The position numbers and the translations under genes were made by a program. Positions 26,449 to 35,482 of a DNA stretch of 64,000 nucleotides are shown piece by piece. How positions within the stretch are numbered: the first letter of the stretch is position 1; every line of letters starts with the position of its first letter. Source of the stretch: Sporolactobacillus sp. Y61 (lineage in GTDB: Bacteria > Bacillota > Bacilli > Bacillales > Sporolactobacillaceae); the NCBI RefSeq assembly GCF_040529185.1, contig NZ_CP159510.1, forward strand, positions 2,418,001 to 2,482,000. The letters run 5' to 3'. The notes under the pieces were generated by a model. That model was not told the DNA's origin. It did no database searches and saw only the letters and a list, made by a program, of their open reading frames with translations.

Positions 26449-26463
26449 CACTTTCACCTCCTT

Positions 26464-26486
26464 AAAAAGGAATCAAGTTCCTTTTT
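26464..26486 (-). promoter_or_regulatory. Perfect hairpin in the HU mRNA leader
   Basis: AAAAAGGAA and TTCCTTTTT pair perfectly around a five-base loop, ending right before the AAGGAGG ribosome site. It resembles a terminator placed inside the 5' leader and could attenuate expression or stabilise the message. Confidence 0.55.
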
Positions 26487-26515
26487 GTGCTGGAAGAAAC
26501 ATCAACAACGCTTAT

Positions 26516-26542
26516 ATTATACGATGTGATGGAATAATTCAA
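26516..26542 (-). promoter_or_regulatory. Probable promoter of the HU gene
   Basis: On the minus strand TTGAAT (26537-26542), a short 15-base spacer and TATAAT (26516-26521), about 65 bases upstream of the start codon. Confidence 0.5.
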
Positions 26543-26656
26543 CAGCTTTTATTAAAATATTACCATATTTGAACGCTTTTAACCCCGGCAAGGTAAAAAA
26601 CATGTACTTTCAACCATTCCATAGTTTCACCGTCTATTTCTCACACAGGAATGAGC

Positions 26657-26683
26657 AAAATAAAAAGCTCCGTTTCCGGAGCC
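26657..26683 (-). terminator. Intrinsic terminator of spoIVA
   Basis: On the minus strand GCTCCG, GAAA and CGGAGC form a tight tetraloop hairpin followed by TTTTTATTT. It lies about 25 bases after the spoIVA stop. Confidence 0.85.
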
Positions 26684-26705
26684 TCTGACAGATCGTTCAG
26701 CTGTC

Positions 26706-28202
26706 CTACAGGATAATAGCGATCAGTCCGCCCGATCCCTCGTTTATTATCCGTTCAAGCGTTTCTTTGAGTTTATATCGTGCATTTTCGGGCATTAAGG
26801 CGAGCTTGGCAGATATGCCTTCACGTACAATAGAATTCAGTGACCGGCCGAATATATCTGAGTTCCATATGGACAGCGGATCATCTTCAAAATCCTGCAT
26901 CAGATATCGAACCAGTTCTTCACTTTGCTTCTCGGTTCCGATAATCGGTGCAAATTCAGACTCCACATCCACCTTAATCATATGAATTGAAGGGGCAACT
27001 GCCTTCAGACGGACACCAAAACGTGATCCCTGCCGGATAATTTCCGGCTCATCGAGGCTCATATCATTAATCGATGGGGCAGCAATACCGTAACCGGTCT
27101 GTTTTACCATTTTAAGAGCTTCAGACACCTGATCATACTCTCTTTTGGCATGAACGAAATCCTGCATCAGCTGCAGAAGGTGATCTTTACCTCTGATTTC
27201 GACGCCGACGACTTCCTTCAGAACCTGGTCATACAGGTTATCCGGGGCATGAAGGTCAATTTCCGCTGTTCCCTTCCCCATCTCAATGCCGGAAAGCTGT
27301 GCATTTTCGATAAAGTCATATTCTCCGAATGTACCCACAACGCGATCAACATCACGAAGACGTTTAATATCTTTAACCGTATCCTTTACCGCGTCTTCAT
27401 AACTCTGTCTCAGCCAGTGATCTTCCTTCAGCACCATCACCCAGCTCGGCAGGTTGACATTAACCTCCAGAACCGGGAACTCGAACAACGTTTCTCGAAG
27501 AATATTGTTGATATCATGCTCGCTCATATTCTCAACACTTTGTGAGAGAACCGGGATGTCATACTTCTCAGACAGATCTCTGCGTAATGCTTCTGTCTCA
27601 GGGTGGAACGGATGAGATGAATTAATGATCAGGATAAAAGGTTTGCCCACTTCTTTCAGCTCGTCGACAATTCGTTCTTCAGCCTCTACATAGTCCTCTC
27701 TCCCGATTTCTCCAATAGATCCATCAGTTGTGATCACAACACCCAGTGTCGAGTGTTCCTGAATCACTTTTCTTGTTCCAATCTCCGCTGCTTCCTGAAA
27801 TGGGATCGGTTCGTCATACCACGGCGTATGAACCATCCTGGGCCCGTTCTCATCTTCAAAACCTTTTGCTCCCTTAACTGCATAGCCCACGCAGTCCACG
27901 ACACGGATATTGACCTCAAGCCCTTCTTCTACGGTCACAGTCACCGCATGATTTGGGACAAATTTTGGCTCAGTAGTCATGATCTGCTTACCGGCAGCAC
28001 TCTGTGGCAGCTCATCCTGAGCACGTACACGATCTGCCTCATTATCAATGTTCGGCAGAACGACCAGTTCCATAAACTTTTTGATAAAAGTTGATTTACC
28101 CGTTCGGACCGCTCCGACGACTCCAAGATAGATATCTCCGCCGGTTCTTTCAGCGATGTCTTTAAAGATGTCCACTCGTTCCAGTTTTTCTAAAGTTTGC
28201 AC
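26706..28202 (-). CDS. spoIVA: Spore morphogenetic ATPase SpoIVA
   Basis: Forms the basement layer of the spore coat by polymerising around the forespore using ATP, and is needed for cortex formation. It is about 498 residues, nearly identical in layout to B. subtilis SpoIVA (492). VDIFKDIAERTGGDIYLG is followed by Walker A GAVRTGKST and by VVDCVGYAVKG. The C-terminus ends GSGGLIAIIL, the region that binds SpoVM and membranes in the homologue. GTG at 28202 is chosen for its AAGGAGG; the frame extends to 28265 without a good site. Confidence 0.95.
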   Translation of the reverse strand: MQTLEKLERVDIFKDIAERTGGDIYLGVVGAVRTGKSTFIKKFMELVVLPNIDNEADRVRAQDELPQSAAGKQIMTTEPKFVPNHAVTVTVEEGLEVNIRVVDCVGYAVKGAKGFEDENGPRMVHTPWYDEPIPFQEAAEIGTRKVIQEHSTLGVVITTDGSIGEIGREDYVEAEERIVDELKEVGKPFILIINSSHPFHPETEALRRDLSEKYDIPVLSQSVENMSEHDINNILRETLFEFPVLEVNVNLPSWVMVLKEDHWLRQSYEDAVKDTVKDIKRLRDVDRVVGTFGEYDFIENAQLSGIEMGKGTAEIDLHAPDNLYDQVLKEVVGVEIRGKDHLLQLMQDFVHAKREYDQVSEALKMVKQTGYGIAAPSINDMSLDEPEIIRQGSRFGVRLKAVAPSIHMIKVDVESEFAPIIGTEKQSEELVRYLMQDFEDDPLSIWNSDIFGRSLNSIVREGISAKLALMPENARYKLKETLERIINEGSGGLIAIIL

Positions 28203-28469
28203 CCTCCCGCTCCTCCTTCTGTCGATGACTCTCCGTGATAGTTCTATGCATATGAATTTGTCCATCGATTATGCCAAGAAATTCATCACGGACCGAAGAA
28301 GTGAGGCGGTCATGTGCATGAAGAATGAAGAAAAGCCGGCCGACTTTTATACGTCGAAAGGCACCGCGGGAACTTCTTTTTTCTGAACCTCTTCCCCGCA
28401 AAAGTTTTATACTTTCTTAAAGTATGAATAAAGGCACAGTTAAAATGATCGGCAGATGGAAACGCCGCA

Positions 28470-28505
28470 AAAAAAGAAGGGGAAAACATGGAATGTTTTC
28501 TCCCC
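28470..28505 (-). terminator. Intrinsic terminator of the SpoVIF-like gene
   Basis: On the minus strand GGGGAGAAAACAT pairs with ATGTTTTCCCC around a three-base loop (one bulge), followed by TTCTTTTTTT. It lies about 105 bases after the stop and separates this gene from spoIVA. Confidence 0.75.
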
Positions 28506-28610
28506 GGGTTTGACTAAGCCCTTCCACGCCATTCAGCTCTCACAGAAAAATTGACACACGCTATAGCTTATGCTAATCCTGCCCGGCATGTCGCTGACTC
28601 CGGCCCATTG

Positions 28611-28874
28611 TTACCTGTTCTGGCCGAATAATTTCGATAGTGTCGACAAATTGCCGGGTACATTGCCCGAAGTAATCGCTTTAACGAGTGCATCCTCTTT
28701 TTCCTTCGTTACTGCTACTCCGGCGGTCTTCCCGATCCGGTTAATCAGCTGCCGTACGACTTCGGGATTGCTGAAATCTGCGTTTGATACAGAATTTGCA
28801 ATGTTTACAATATCCTCTTTCTTAACTTGAGTCTTTTTTTCAATGTTATCAAAGAATGAATGATTCGGATCCAC
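28611..28874 (-). CDS. Stage VI sporulation protein F-like (SpoVIF family)
   Basis: An 87-residue soluble protein starting MDPNHSFFDNIEKKTQVKKE. Its layout (FFDxIxKKTxVKxxDIxxxANSV, then a helix ending in LSKLFGQN) fits the SpoVIF family, whose B. subtilis member is made late in the mother cell and affects coat assembly. GTG at 28874 is supported by AAGGAGG seven bases upstream. It lies where B. subtilis has yphE and yphF, between gpsA and spoIVA. Confidence 0.75.
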   Translation of the reverse strand: MDPNHSFFDNIEKKTQVKKEDIVNIANSVSNADFSNPEVVRQLINRIGKTAGVAVTKEKEDALVKAITSGNVPGNLSTLSKLFGQNR

Positions 28875-28933
28875 TGAACGTCCTCCTTTACCCCGCTTTC
28901 TTTATATCGTATGCGCGAGAGGAGGTCATGTGC

Positions 28934-29986
28934 TCATTGCTCACGTTCTTCCGGCCTGCGATCTGGCAGGCTGTTATAAATGGCAGCGATCTCATCTTTC
29001 TTGTCACGGCCCATTAATTCATCCACAGCCTCTTTCGGATCTTTTCCTTCGAAAAGGACATTGAATATTTCCACAGTGATCGGCATCTCCACATGTTCTT
29101 TTTTCGAAAGGGTATAGGCGGCCTCAGCTGTACGTACGCCTTCGACAACCATTCCCATATGATCCAGGATCTCCTGAAGTTTCTTTCCCTTTCCCAGCAT
29201 ATTCCCTGCCCGCCAGTTCCTGCTGTGTTTGCTCGTACAGGTGACAATCAGATCACCCATGCCTGTCAGGCCGATGAAGGTAAGCGGGTGTGCTCCCAGT
29301 TTCGTTCCAAGTCTTGAAATTTCTGCAAGGCCTCTGGTAATCAGAGCTGCTTTCGCATTATCTCCATAACCGAGGCCATCTGAAATGCCTGCGCCAAGAG
29401 CAATAATGTTTTTCAATGCGCCGCCAATTTCAACACCGATGACATCTTCGTTGGTGTAGACACGAAAATAGGAATTAAAAAACAAATCCTGAACATGTTT
29501 TGCTGCCTCCGCACTGTCTGAAGCTACGGAAACGGTCGTCGGATGGCGAAGCGCTACCTCTTCGGCATGACTCGGACCGGAAAGAACAACAATTGCTTTT
29601 CTGAGTGAGTCGGGGATCTCTTCCTGAATCACTTCAGACATTCTCCTGAATGTGCCTGGTTCAATCCCCTTAACGCCGTGAATAAACAGTAAGGGGCGTT
29701 TGATGACCGTTCTAAGTTGCGTCAGTACTTCACGCATAGCTTTAGCGGGCACGACCAGTAAGACAGCCGATACTTCGTTAAGCGCTTCCACCATGTCTGC
29801 TGTCCCACAGATCTTTTCCGGAAGAGCAATCCCGGGAAGATATTTTTCATTAGTATGTTTTAATCGTATTTCATCTGCCTGATCCTTTCTGTGGCTCCAT
29901 AATTGAACCGTGTATCCGTTGTCGGCAAGCACCATAGATAATGCTGTTCCCCAGCTTCCGGCGCCAATGACTGCAATCTTTTTCAT
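28934..29986 (-). CDS. gpsA: Glycerol-3-phosphate dehydrogenase [NAD(P)+] GpsA
   Basis: Reduces dihydroxyacetone phosphate to sn-glycerol 3-phosphate for phospholipid synthesis. The protein is 350 residues, with the Rossmann motif [10 protein letters not shown] (residues 6-15), the [17 protein letters not shown] substrate-domain stretch and the catalytic Lys within it. ATG at 29986 follows AGGAGAGGTGG; the first four residues of the longer frame lack support. With plsY immediately upstream it forms a lipid precursor pair, as in B. subtilis. Confidence 0.95.
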   Translation of the reverse strand: MKKIAVIGAGSWGTALSMVLADNGYTVQLWSHRKDQADEIRLKHTNEKYLPGIALPEKICGTADMVEALNEVSAVLLVVPAKAMREVLTQLRTVIKRPLLFIHGVKGIEPGTFRRMSEVIQEEIPDSLRKAIVVLSGPSHAEEVALRHPTTVSVASDSAEAAKHVQDLFFNSYFRVYTNEDVIGVEIGGALKNIIALGAGISDGLGYGDNAKAALITRGLAEISRLGTKLGAHPLTFIGLTGMGDLIVTCTSKHSRNWRAGNMLGKGKKLQEILDHMGMVVEGVRTAEAAYTLSKKEHVEMPITVEIFNVLFEGKDPKEAVDELMGRDKKDEIAAIYNSLPDRRPEEREQ

Positions 29987-30032
29987 ACAGTTAACCACCT
30001 CTCCTGGTTTTTCACTTTACTCTGTTGTCGGA

Positions 30033-30635
30033 TCAGACTCCGACCTTTTTATGACCTATTTTATTTTCCTTCCCATGTACAAGACGTGAAAGATTGGCTC
30101 TGTGCTGAAAGAAGGCAAGCGCCGTAATCAGTAAAGCAACAAAAATCACACTCCCAGGCAGATCGCCAAAGAGCCATGCCAGGATTGGCGTCAGGACCAG
30201 GAAAACCAGAGAGCCGACCGAAACGTATCGGGTCAGCACAATGATCAGTACCGCAGCCAGACCTGCGATCAATGCAAACAGCGGCATAATCATAAAAAAT
30301 ACGCCTATTGTTGTCGCAACACCTTTTCCTCCCTTAAAACCATAATAGAACGGAAAATCATGGCCGATGATGGCACAAAGCCCGGAAGCAACGACCGCCC
30401 ACTCGGGTATGCCAAATGACCGGGCAATGAGAATACAGACAACACCTTTAAGGATGTCCAGTAACAGGACAGCAACAGCCGGCCCTGTCCCGAGTACACG
30501 CAGTGTGTTCGTTGCGCCTGCATTTCCGCTACCTGTTGAACGAATATCGATTTTTTTAATTTTCCTGGTTAGCAGGTAGCTGAAACTAACCGATCCGATC
30601 AAATAAGATAACACAAAAGAAACAATGCTAAGCAC
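30033..30635 (-). CDS. plsY: Glycerol-3-phosphate acyltransferase PlsY
   Basis: Integral membrane enzyme that acylates glycerol 3-phosphate from acyl-phosphate, the first step of phospholipid synthesis. The 200-residue protein has about five helices and the three conserved loops IDIRSTGSGNAGATNTLR (about 31-48), FKGGKGVAT (about 105) and the C-terminal RHRANL-like motif (here FQHRANLSRL). It lies between der and gpsA; the three are in the same direction with short gaps. Confidence 0.95.
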   Translation of the reverse strand: MLSIVSFVLSYLIGSVSFSYLLTRKIKKIDIRSTGSGNAGATNTLRVLGTGPAVAVLLLDILKGVVCILIARSFGIPEWAVVASGLCAIIGHDFPFYYGFKGGKGVATTIGVFFMIMPLFALIAGLAAVLIIVLTRYVSVGSLVFLVLTPILAWLFGDLPGSVIFVALLITALAFFQHRANLSRLVHGKENKIGHKKVGV

Positions 30636-30650
30636 GTTGGTGGCACCTCT

Positions 30651-31967
30651 TTATTTTTCATTTTTCTTTCTGGATAATATCCGGATCGGCGTTCCGATGA
30701 AACCGAATGTGTCCCGAAAACGGTTTTTCAGGTGACGAACATATGAAAAATGCAGCAAATCCGGATCATTTACAAAGAGGACAAAAGCAGGCGGGCGGAC
30801 AGCAACCTGTGCTCCATAATAGATTTTCAGCCTTTTTCCCTTATCAGATGGTGGCGGCGTCATTGCTACCGTATCCATAATACAATCATTGAGCAGACTG
30901 GTCTGAATCCGCAGGCTGTGATTTTCGGCAACGGTACAGATCATCGGCAGAAGCTGCGGCAGACGACTCCCTGTCAGCGCAGATAAAAACAGAATCGGCG
31001 CATAATCAATAAACTGGAATTCATCCCTGATCTTTTTTCGAAATGTATTCATCGTTTTTGAATCTTTCTTCACTGCATCCCATTTATTAACAATAATAAT
31101 CATCGCGCGTCCGGCATCATGTGCATAGCCGGCAATTTTTTTATCCTGCTCAATAATCCCTTCTTCACCATCGATCAGTAATAGCACAACATCAGATTCT
31201 TCTATTGAACGATGTGCACGGAGGACGCTGTATTTTTCTGTTTTTTCGTAAATCCGGCCCCTGCGTCTGATCCCTGCTGTATCAACAATCACATAATTCT
31301 GTCCGTCTCTTGTAAATGGGGTATCGATGGCGTCACGTGTTGTTCCGGCAATATCACTGACAATCACACGCTCCTTACCAAGGATCGCATTGACTAAGGA
31401 GGATTTGCCGACATTCGGGCGTCCGATCACAGCGAATTTAATGATATCCTCACTTTGCTCATCCCTGTCACGATCAGGAAATTTTTCCGCGACTTTATCC
31501 AGCATGTCTCCGATTCCGATACCGTGGGCGCCTGATATGGCGAGAGGATCCCCCAGTCCGAGAGAATAGAACTCATACATCTGGTTCCTTTTTTTGTAAT
31601 CATCCAGTTTGTTTACTGCAAGCACTACAGGTTTCCGTGATCGGCGAAGAATATGGGCCACTTCCTTGTCGGCATCAGTCAGTCCTGTTTGTCCGTCAAC
31701 AACAAACAGAATGACATCGGATTCATCTATCGCGATCTCAACCTGCGCTCTGATCTGTGTCAGCAGAGGCTCATTGCTTATTTCAATACCCCCGGTATCT
31801 ATGACGTGGAATTCATCGTTAAGCCACGTGCCGTTGCCATACAGGCGATCCCGGGTGACGCCGGGATGGTCTTCGACGATGGCCGTCCGTACGCCAACGA
31901 TACGGTTAAAAATCGTGGATTTACCGACGTTAGGCCGGCCGACAATGGCCACAGTTGGTTTTGACAT
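30651..31967 (-). CDS. der: Ribosome biogenesis GTPase Der (EngA)
   Basis: An essential GTPase for 50S subunit assembly with two G domains in tandem and a C-terminal KH-like domain. It is 438 residues. The first P-loop is GRPNVGKST (about residues 8-16) with DTGG and NKLD; the second is GRPNVGKSS (about 182) with DTAG and NKWD. ATG at 31967 ([10 protein letters not shown]) follows GAGGGGGAAG; the frame reaching 31997 adds ten residues unlike the family. Confidence 0.96.
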   Translation of the reverse strand: MSKPTVAIVGRPNVGKSTIFNRIVGVRTAIVEDHPGVTRDRLYGNGTWLNDEFHVIDTGGIEISNEPLLTQIRAQVEIAIDESDVILFVVDGQTGLTDADKEVAHILRRSRKPVVLAVNKLDDYKKRNQMYEFYSLGLGDPLAISGAHGIGIGDMLDKVAEKFPDRDRDEQSEDIIKFAVIGRPNVGKSSLVNAILGKERVIVSDIAGTTRDAIDTPFTRDGQNYVIVDTAGIRRRGRIYEKTEKYSVLRAHRSIEESDVVLLLIDGEEGIIEQDKKIAGYAHDAGRAMIIIVNKWDAVKKDSKTMNTFRKKIRDEFQFIDYAPILFLSALTGSRLPQLLPMICTVAENHSLRIQTSLLNDCIMDTVAMTPPPSDKGKRLKIYYGAQVAVRPPAFVLFVNDPDLLHFSYVRHLKNRFRDTFGFIGTPIRILSRKKNEK

Positions 31968-31995
31968 ACTCTTCCCCCTCAACATGTATTCAGAC

Positions 31996-32052
31996 AAAAA
32001 AGCGGAAAAAGAAGGAAATAACAGATTTCCCCCGTTTTCCGCTTTCTTTTAC
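31996..32052 (-). terminator. Terminator after the S1-domain protein gene
   Basis: On the minus strand AAAGCGGAAAA pairs with TTTTTCCGCTTTTTT around a long loop. It lies between the S1 gene and der. Confidence 0.65.
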
Positions 32053-32062
32053 GTAAAAACAA

Positions 32063-33229
32063 TTATTTGTATTTCTTCAGCTGATCGCCGATCATATCGC
32101 CCAGTGAAAAACCAGATGCGGAGTCGTCGTCGTTATTCTGAGCGTTCTGTGCGGATGTATTCTTCTGTCCGGAGGGCTGCTGCTCGCCTTCCAGTGCTTT
32201 AATACTGAGAGAAACTCTCTGATCCTCAAAGTTAACATCAAGCACTTTTACTTTGATCACCTGATTTTCAGAAAGGACTTCATCAGGGGTTCCGATATGT
32301 TCATGTGAAATCTCTGATATGTGAACAAGTCCTTCAACACCTGGAATCAGCTCAACAAATGCACCGAATGGAACCAGACGCTTAACTGTTCCTTCCAGAA
32401 CATCACCGGGATGAATCTTGTCTTTTGCTGTTTCCCAGGGTCCCGGCTGCGTCGCCTTGATTGACAATGAAATCCGTTCACTTTCAGGATCAACGGAGAG
32501 CACTTTTACTTTGACCTTATCGCCTTCTGAAACGACTTCTGACGGAGTCTCCACATGATAGTGAGCAAGCTGTGATATATGGACCAGGCCGTCAACGCCG
32601 CCGATATCAACGAACGCCCCAAAGTCGGTCAGGCGCTGAACGGTACCTTCAATGACATCTCCCTCTTTAATGTTGCTCAGCGTTTCCGCTTTTTTCCTGT
32701 CCGCTTCTTCATCGAGAACGGCGCGATGTGACAGGATCACTTTACGTTTTTCCCTGTCAAGTTCAACAATTTTTACATCCAGGGGCTTGCCTTTATAGTC
32801 TGAAAAATCTTCTACGAAATGACGTTCAACAAGTGAAGCGGGAATAAATCCACGAACACCAAGATCTACGACAAGGCCACCTTTGACAACATCAGCAATT
32901 TCAACTGAGAAAGTTGTCTTGTCATTATATTTCTGTTCGAGATCATCCCATGCTTTGTCCGCATCAACTTCGCGCTTAGAGAGGACAAGTTCATCATCTT
33001 CAAGCTTTGTCACTTTAACGGTGACCTCATCACCCTCGTGAAGCATGTCGCTTACTTTTTCAACATGCAGACTGGACAGTTCACTGATTGGCAGGATACC
33101 ATCCACTTTATATCCAACATCTACTAGTGCATGTTTTTCTTCAACTTTTGTTACTTTTCCGGTTTTTATGTCTCCCACTTTTAATGCGTCAAATGACGCC
33201 ATTTCTTTATTTAAATCTTCAGCCATCAT
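32063..33229 (-). CDS. ypfD: S1 RNA-binding domain protein (YpfD, RpsA-like)
   Basis: A 388-residue protein with four S1 domains: about residues 15-85 (VGDIKTGKVTKVEEKHALVD), 100-170 (VEIADVVKGGLVVDLGVRG), 187-257 (GDVIEGTVQRLTDFGAFVDI) and 272-342 (GDVLEGTVKRLVPFGAFVEL), followed by a low-complexity tail. It resembles ribosomal protein S1 but, as in B. subtilis YpfD, has four domains instead of six, and its tie to the ribosome is weaker. Two adjacent ATGs (33229, 33226) follow AAGGAGG. It lies between plsC/cmk and der. Confidence 0.93.
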   Translation of the reverse strand: MMAEDLNKEMASFDALKVGDIKTGKVTKVEEKHALVDVGYKVDGILPISELSSLHVEKVSDMLHEGDEVTVKVTKLEDDELVLSKREVDADKAWDDLEQKYNDKTTFSVEIADVVKGGLVVDLGVRGFIPASLVERHFVEDFSDYKGKPLDVKIVELDREKRKVILSHRAVLDEEADRKKAETLSNIKEGDVIEGTVQRLTDFGAFVDIGGVDGLVHISQLAHYHVETPSEVVSEGDKVKVKVLSVDPESERISLSIKATQPGPWETAKDKIHPGDVLEGTVKRLVPFGAFVELIPGVEGLVHISEISHEHIGTPDEVLSENQVIKVKVLDVNFEDQRVSLSIKALEGEQQPSGQKNTSAQNAQNNDDDSASGFSLGDMIGDQLKKYK

Positions 33230-33296
33230 CCGGGACCTCCTTATTTAACGAAAACAATTACTCCTTCTTTTAACTTCTTACAAATGGGGGGTTTTG

Positions 33297-33905
33297 TCAA
33301 GCATATGGACCTGCCAGTGGTGAGTTATCATACTGATTTAATAAATCCTGGATATGCTCCATGATGATTTTCGAAGCTTCAGCAGATCTCATATTTTTCC
33401 CCTTCATCATATTCGTATCGATGGGTTTTCCAAAAACAACTTTGACCTTTTTTCGGAATTTGAATTTTCCTATAATGGCACAGGGGACGACTGCCGCATC
33501 AGTCTTTGTTGCAAAAAAGCCGGCACCGGACATCCCTTTTTTCAGATGCCCGTCACGATTGCGGTGACCTTCCGGAAAAATGAGAAGCGCATGTCCATCA
33601 TTGAGCAAGTGGACAGCAAGCCGAATCGCTCCACGGTCCCCGGTTCCTCTTTTTATCGGAAAGGCGTGCAGTCTTCTGATCAGTCTTCCGAACAATGGAA
33701 TTTGAAATAATTCTGATTTGGCAACAAAACTTAATTCTCTGGAAATAGAAATACCGACAAAAGGTGGATCAAAATCTGAAATATGGTTACTGCAGATCAG
33801 CACACCTCCATGATCAGGAATATTCTCAGTCCCCTCTGCACTTATTGAAAAACACAGTCTGTAAAACCACCGCACAAGCGGTTTTCCGAATGAGTAAAGG
33901 CTCAA
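33297..33905 (-). CDS. plsC: 1-acyl-sn-glycerol-3-phosphate acyltransferase (PlsC-like)
   Basis: Acylates lysophosphatidic acid to phosphatidic acid. The 202-residue protein has the HX4D motif NHISDFDPP (about residues 38-46), then FPIKRGTGDRGAIR and IFPEGHRNRDG, the other two acyltransferase blocks. Start is TTG at 33905, overlapping the cmk stop as TTGA and following GAAGGAGAGG. Linkage to cmk and ypfD mirrors Bacillus, where a plsC-like gene sits at this spot in many species. Confidence 0.92.
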   Translation of the reverse strand: MSLYSFGKPLVRWFYRLCFSISAEGTENIPDHGGVLICSNHISDFDPPFVGISISRELSFVAKSELFQIPLFGRLIRRLHAFPIKRGTGDRGAIRLAVHLLNDGHALLIFPEGHRNRDGHLKKGMSGAGFFATKTDAAVVPCAIIGKFKFRKKVKVVFGKPIDTNMMKGKNMRSAEASKIIMEHIQDLLNQYDNSPLAGPYA

Positions 33906-34579
33906 CGTGAACGCCTCTCCTTCACGATACTGAGAATTCGTTCAACTACACCATCAACTGTCAGTGAGGTTGTGTCCAGTTCGACTGCATCATCCGCTTT
34001 GACAAGGGGGGAAACCTTTCGTTCCGTATCCTTCTGATCTCTCAGGACAATCGCCCTTTTTAGAGACTCAAGGGAGGGGTGTCTGCCTTTTTGTTCCTCC
34101 TCTCTGAACCTGCGACTGGCACGTTCGTTCACTGATGCCTTCAAAAATATTTTAACCTGTGCATTCCGAAGAACATGCGTACCAATATCTCGCCCGTCCA
34201 TAACAACATTTCGCTTCCCGGCAAGTATTCTTTGCCTGCGGACCATTTCCCTGCGTACTTCTTTATAAGAGGAGACAAGGGATACTTGTGATGAGACATC
34301 AGGATAGCGGATTTGCTCTGTCACATCTTCGCCATCAACCAGTACCCGCTGACCGTCCTCATGATGACAGAGACTGATCTCTGTTTCATCCAGTAATGCT
34401 TTCAGAGCCTCACCGCTGAGCAGATCTGTACCCGTCTTCAGGGCCTTATAAGTCAGGGAGCGATACATTGCCCCTGTATCGATATAAATAAAGCCAAGTT
34501 TTTTCGCTGCAATTTTTGCCACTGTACTTTTCCCTGCAGCGGCGGGACCGTCAATCGCAATCTGAAATAACCTTTCCAT
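33902..34579 (-). CDS. cmk: Cytidylate kinase Cmk
   Basis: Phosphorylates CMP and dCMP. It has 225 residues with the P-loop IDGPAAAGKSTVAK (residues 8-21), YIDTGAMYRSLTYKAL (about 32) and the NMP-binding VVMDGRDIGTHV (about 125), plus RASRRFREEEQKGR in the lid. It overlaps plsC by four bases and is in the conserved cmk-ypfD-der block. Confidence 0.96.
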   Translation of the reverse strand: MERLFQIAIDGPAAAGKSTVAKIAAKKLGFIYIDTGAMYRSLTYKALKTGTDLLSGEALKALLDETEISLCHHEDGQRVLVDGEDVTEQIRYPDVSSQVSLVSSYKEVRREMVRRQRILAGKRNVVMDGRDIGTHVLRNAQVKIFLKASVNERASRRFREEEQKGRHPSLESLKRAIVLRDQKDTERKVSPLVKADDAVELDTTSLTVDGVVERILSIVKERRSR

Positions 34580-34659
34580 CGTCTGAATTTCTCCAATCTC
34601 CCGGGTCTTCTGTTTCTATCATTCAGCCTTATCTATTCTGATACATTCATGGTGCAATT

Positions 34660-35367
34660 TCAATGGTCTGAATCTGTTGCTGTCCAGGTATGTGGATGGT
34701 TTGTCTTCCATTCAAGCAATTTCCTGCGACTTTCAAGCTGTTTTTCAAAACAAAAGCGGATAATCGGCTGACGTTCTTTTTCAATTTCCGGAGCAAAGCA
34801 GATCGACGCCCTTTTCCCATGGGTTTCCTTATCGTAAAAAATCCTTACAACTTGTCCTCTGATACGGACATACCGCCTTCCATCTGAGCCATCAGGAAGG
34901 CAAAGCCAAGTAATGACACGCAGTCCCTCCGCTATTTCTGCCTCTTCAGGAAGGATAATGAGTGTCCCTCCACCGCCGATATCGCTGGTGAGTGTAATAA
35001 TCGGAGGAAATTCATGTTTTTCACTGTGCACCGCTACATCCAAATTGGCTTCAACCCTGACAAAATTTCGCCTCTGCACCCTCTTGAAGTGGTCTTCACC
35101 TTCAAAGTTCAAGCATAACAGCGGGATATTCTGCCAGACTCTCCCAGACAGTCTCACATGGAAACGGAATACCTGCTCATCTTTAACATAACTGGCCATC
35201 CAATCGGTACCATTTGTCCATACGGGCTTCACTCCCGTCTTCTCATCTACTGGGTAATCGACCAGAAGCTGATGCTTCTTTATATCCGCAATCCGGCACC
35301 GGTACTCGTGCATACCATCATGCTCATTATGTTCCAGTATCAGGTGTTCTCCGATTTTTAACAGCAT
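34660..35367 (-). CDS. ypfA: PilZ-domain c-di-GMP receptor YpfA (DgrA/MotI-like)
   Basis: The 235-residue protein has an N-terminal YcgR-type domain (LKIGEHLILEH... ) and a C-terminal PilZ domain. The RxxxR part of the c-di-GMP site is visible as RVQRRNFVRV (about residue 96) and the second half as TSDIGGGG (about 128, usually D/NxSxxG). In B. subtilis the homologue slows the flagellum when c-di-GMP binds. It sits between cmk and ypeB as in Bacillus. Binding here is inferred from the motifs, the second of which is slightly off consensus. Confidence 0.88.
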   Translation of the reverse strand: MLLKIGEHLILEHNEHDGMHEYRCRIADIKKHQLLVDYPVDEKTGVKPVWTNGTDWMASYVKDEQVFRFHVRLSGRVWQNIPLLCLNFEGEDHFKRVQRRNFVRVEANLDVAVHSEKHEFPPIITLTSDIGGGGTLIILPEEAEIAEGLRVITWLCLPDGSDGRRYVRIRGQVVRIFYDKETHGKRASICFAPEIEKERQPIIRFCFEKQLESRRKLLEWKTNHPHTWTATDSDH

Positions 35368-35443
35368 AAGGCTTACCTCGTCAATCCGTTTTGATCCGCC
35401 ATCCTCCGGCCAAACGTTTTTATTCTTCCAGAAATATTATACA

Positions 35444-35482
35444 TGAAAAAAGAGGAAGAAAAAAACGTTTTTCTCCCTAACT
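35444..35482 (-). terminator. Terminator after ypeB
   Basis: On the minus strand an A-rich arm (AGGGAGAAAAA) pairs with TTTTTTTCTTCCT and is followed by CTTTTTTC. It overlaps the last bases of ypeB. Confidence 0.6.

Noticed and set aside
28425..28514. Short basic plus-strand frame beginning MNKGTVKMIGRWKRRKKRRG
   Set aside because: Its end coincides with the terminator hairpin of the opposite-strand gene, it has no ribosome site, and the basic run comes from the A-rich tract of that terminator.
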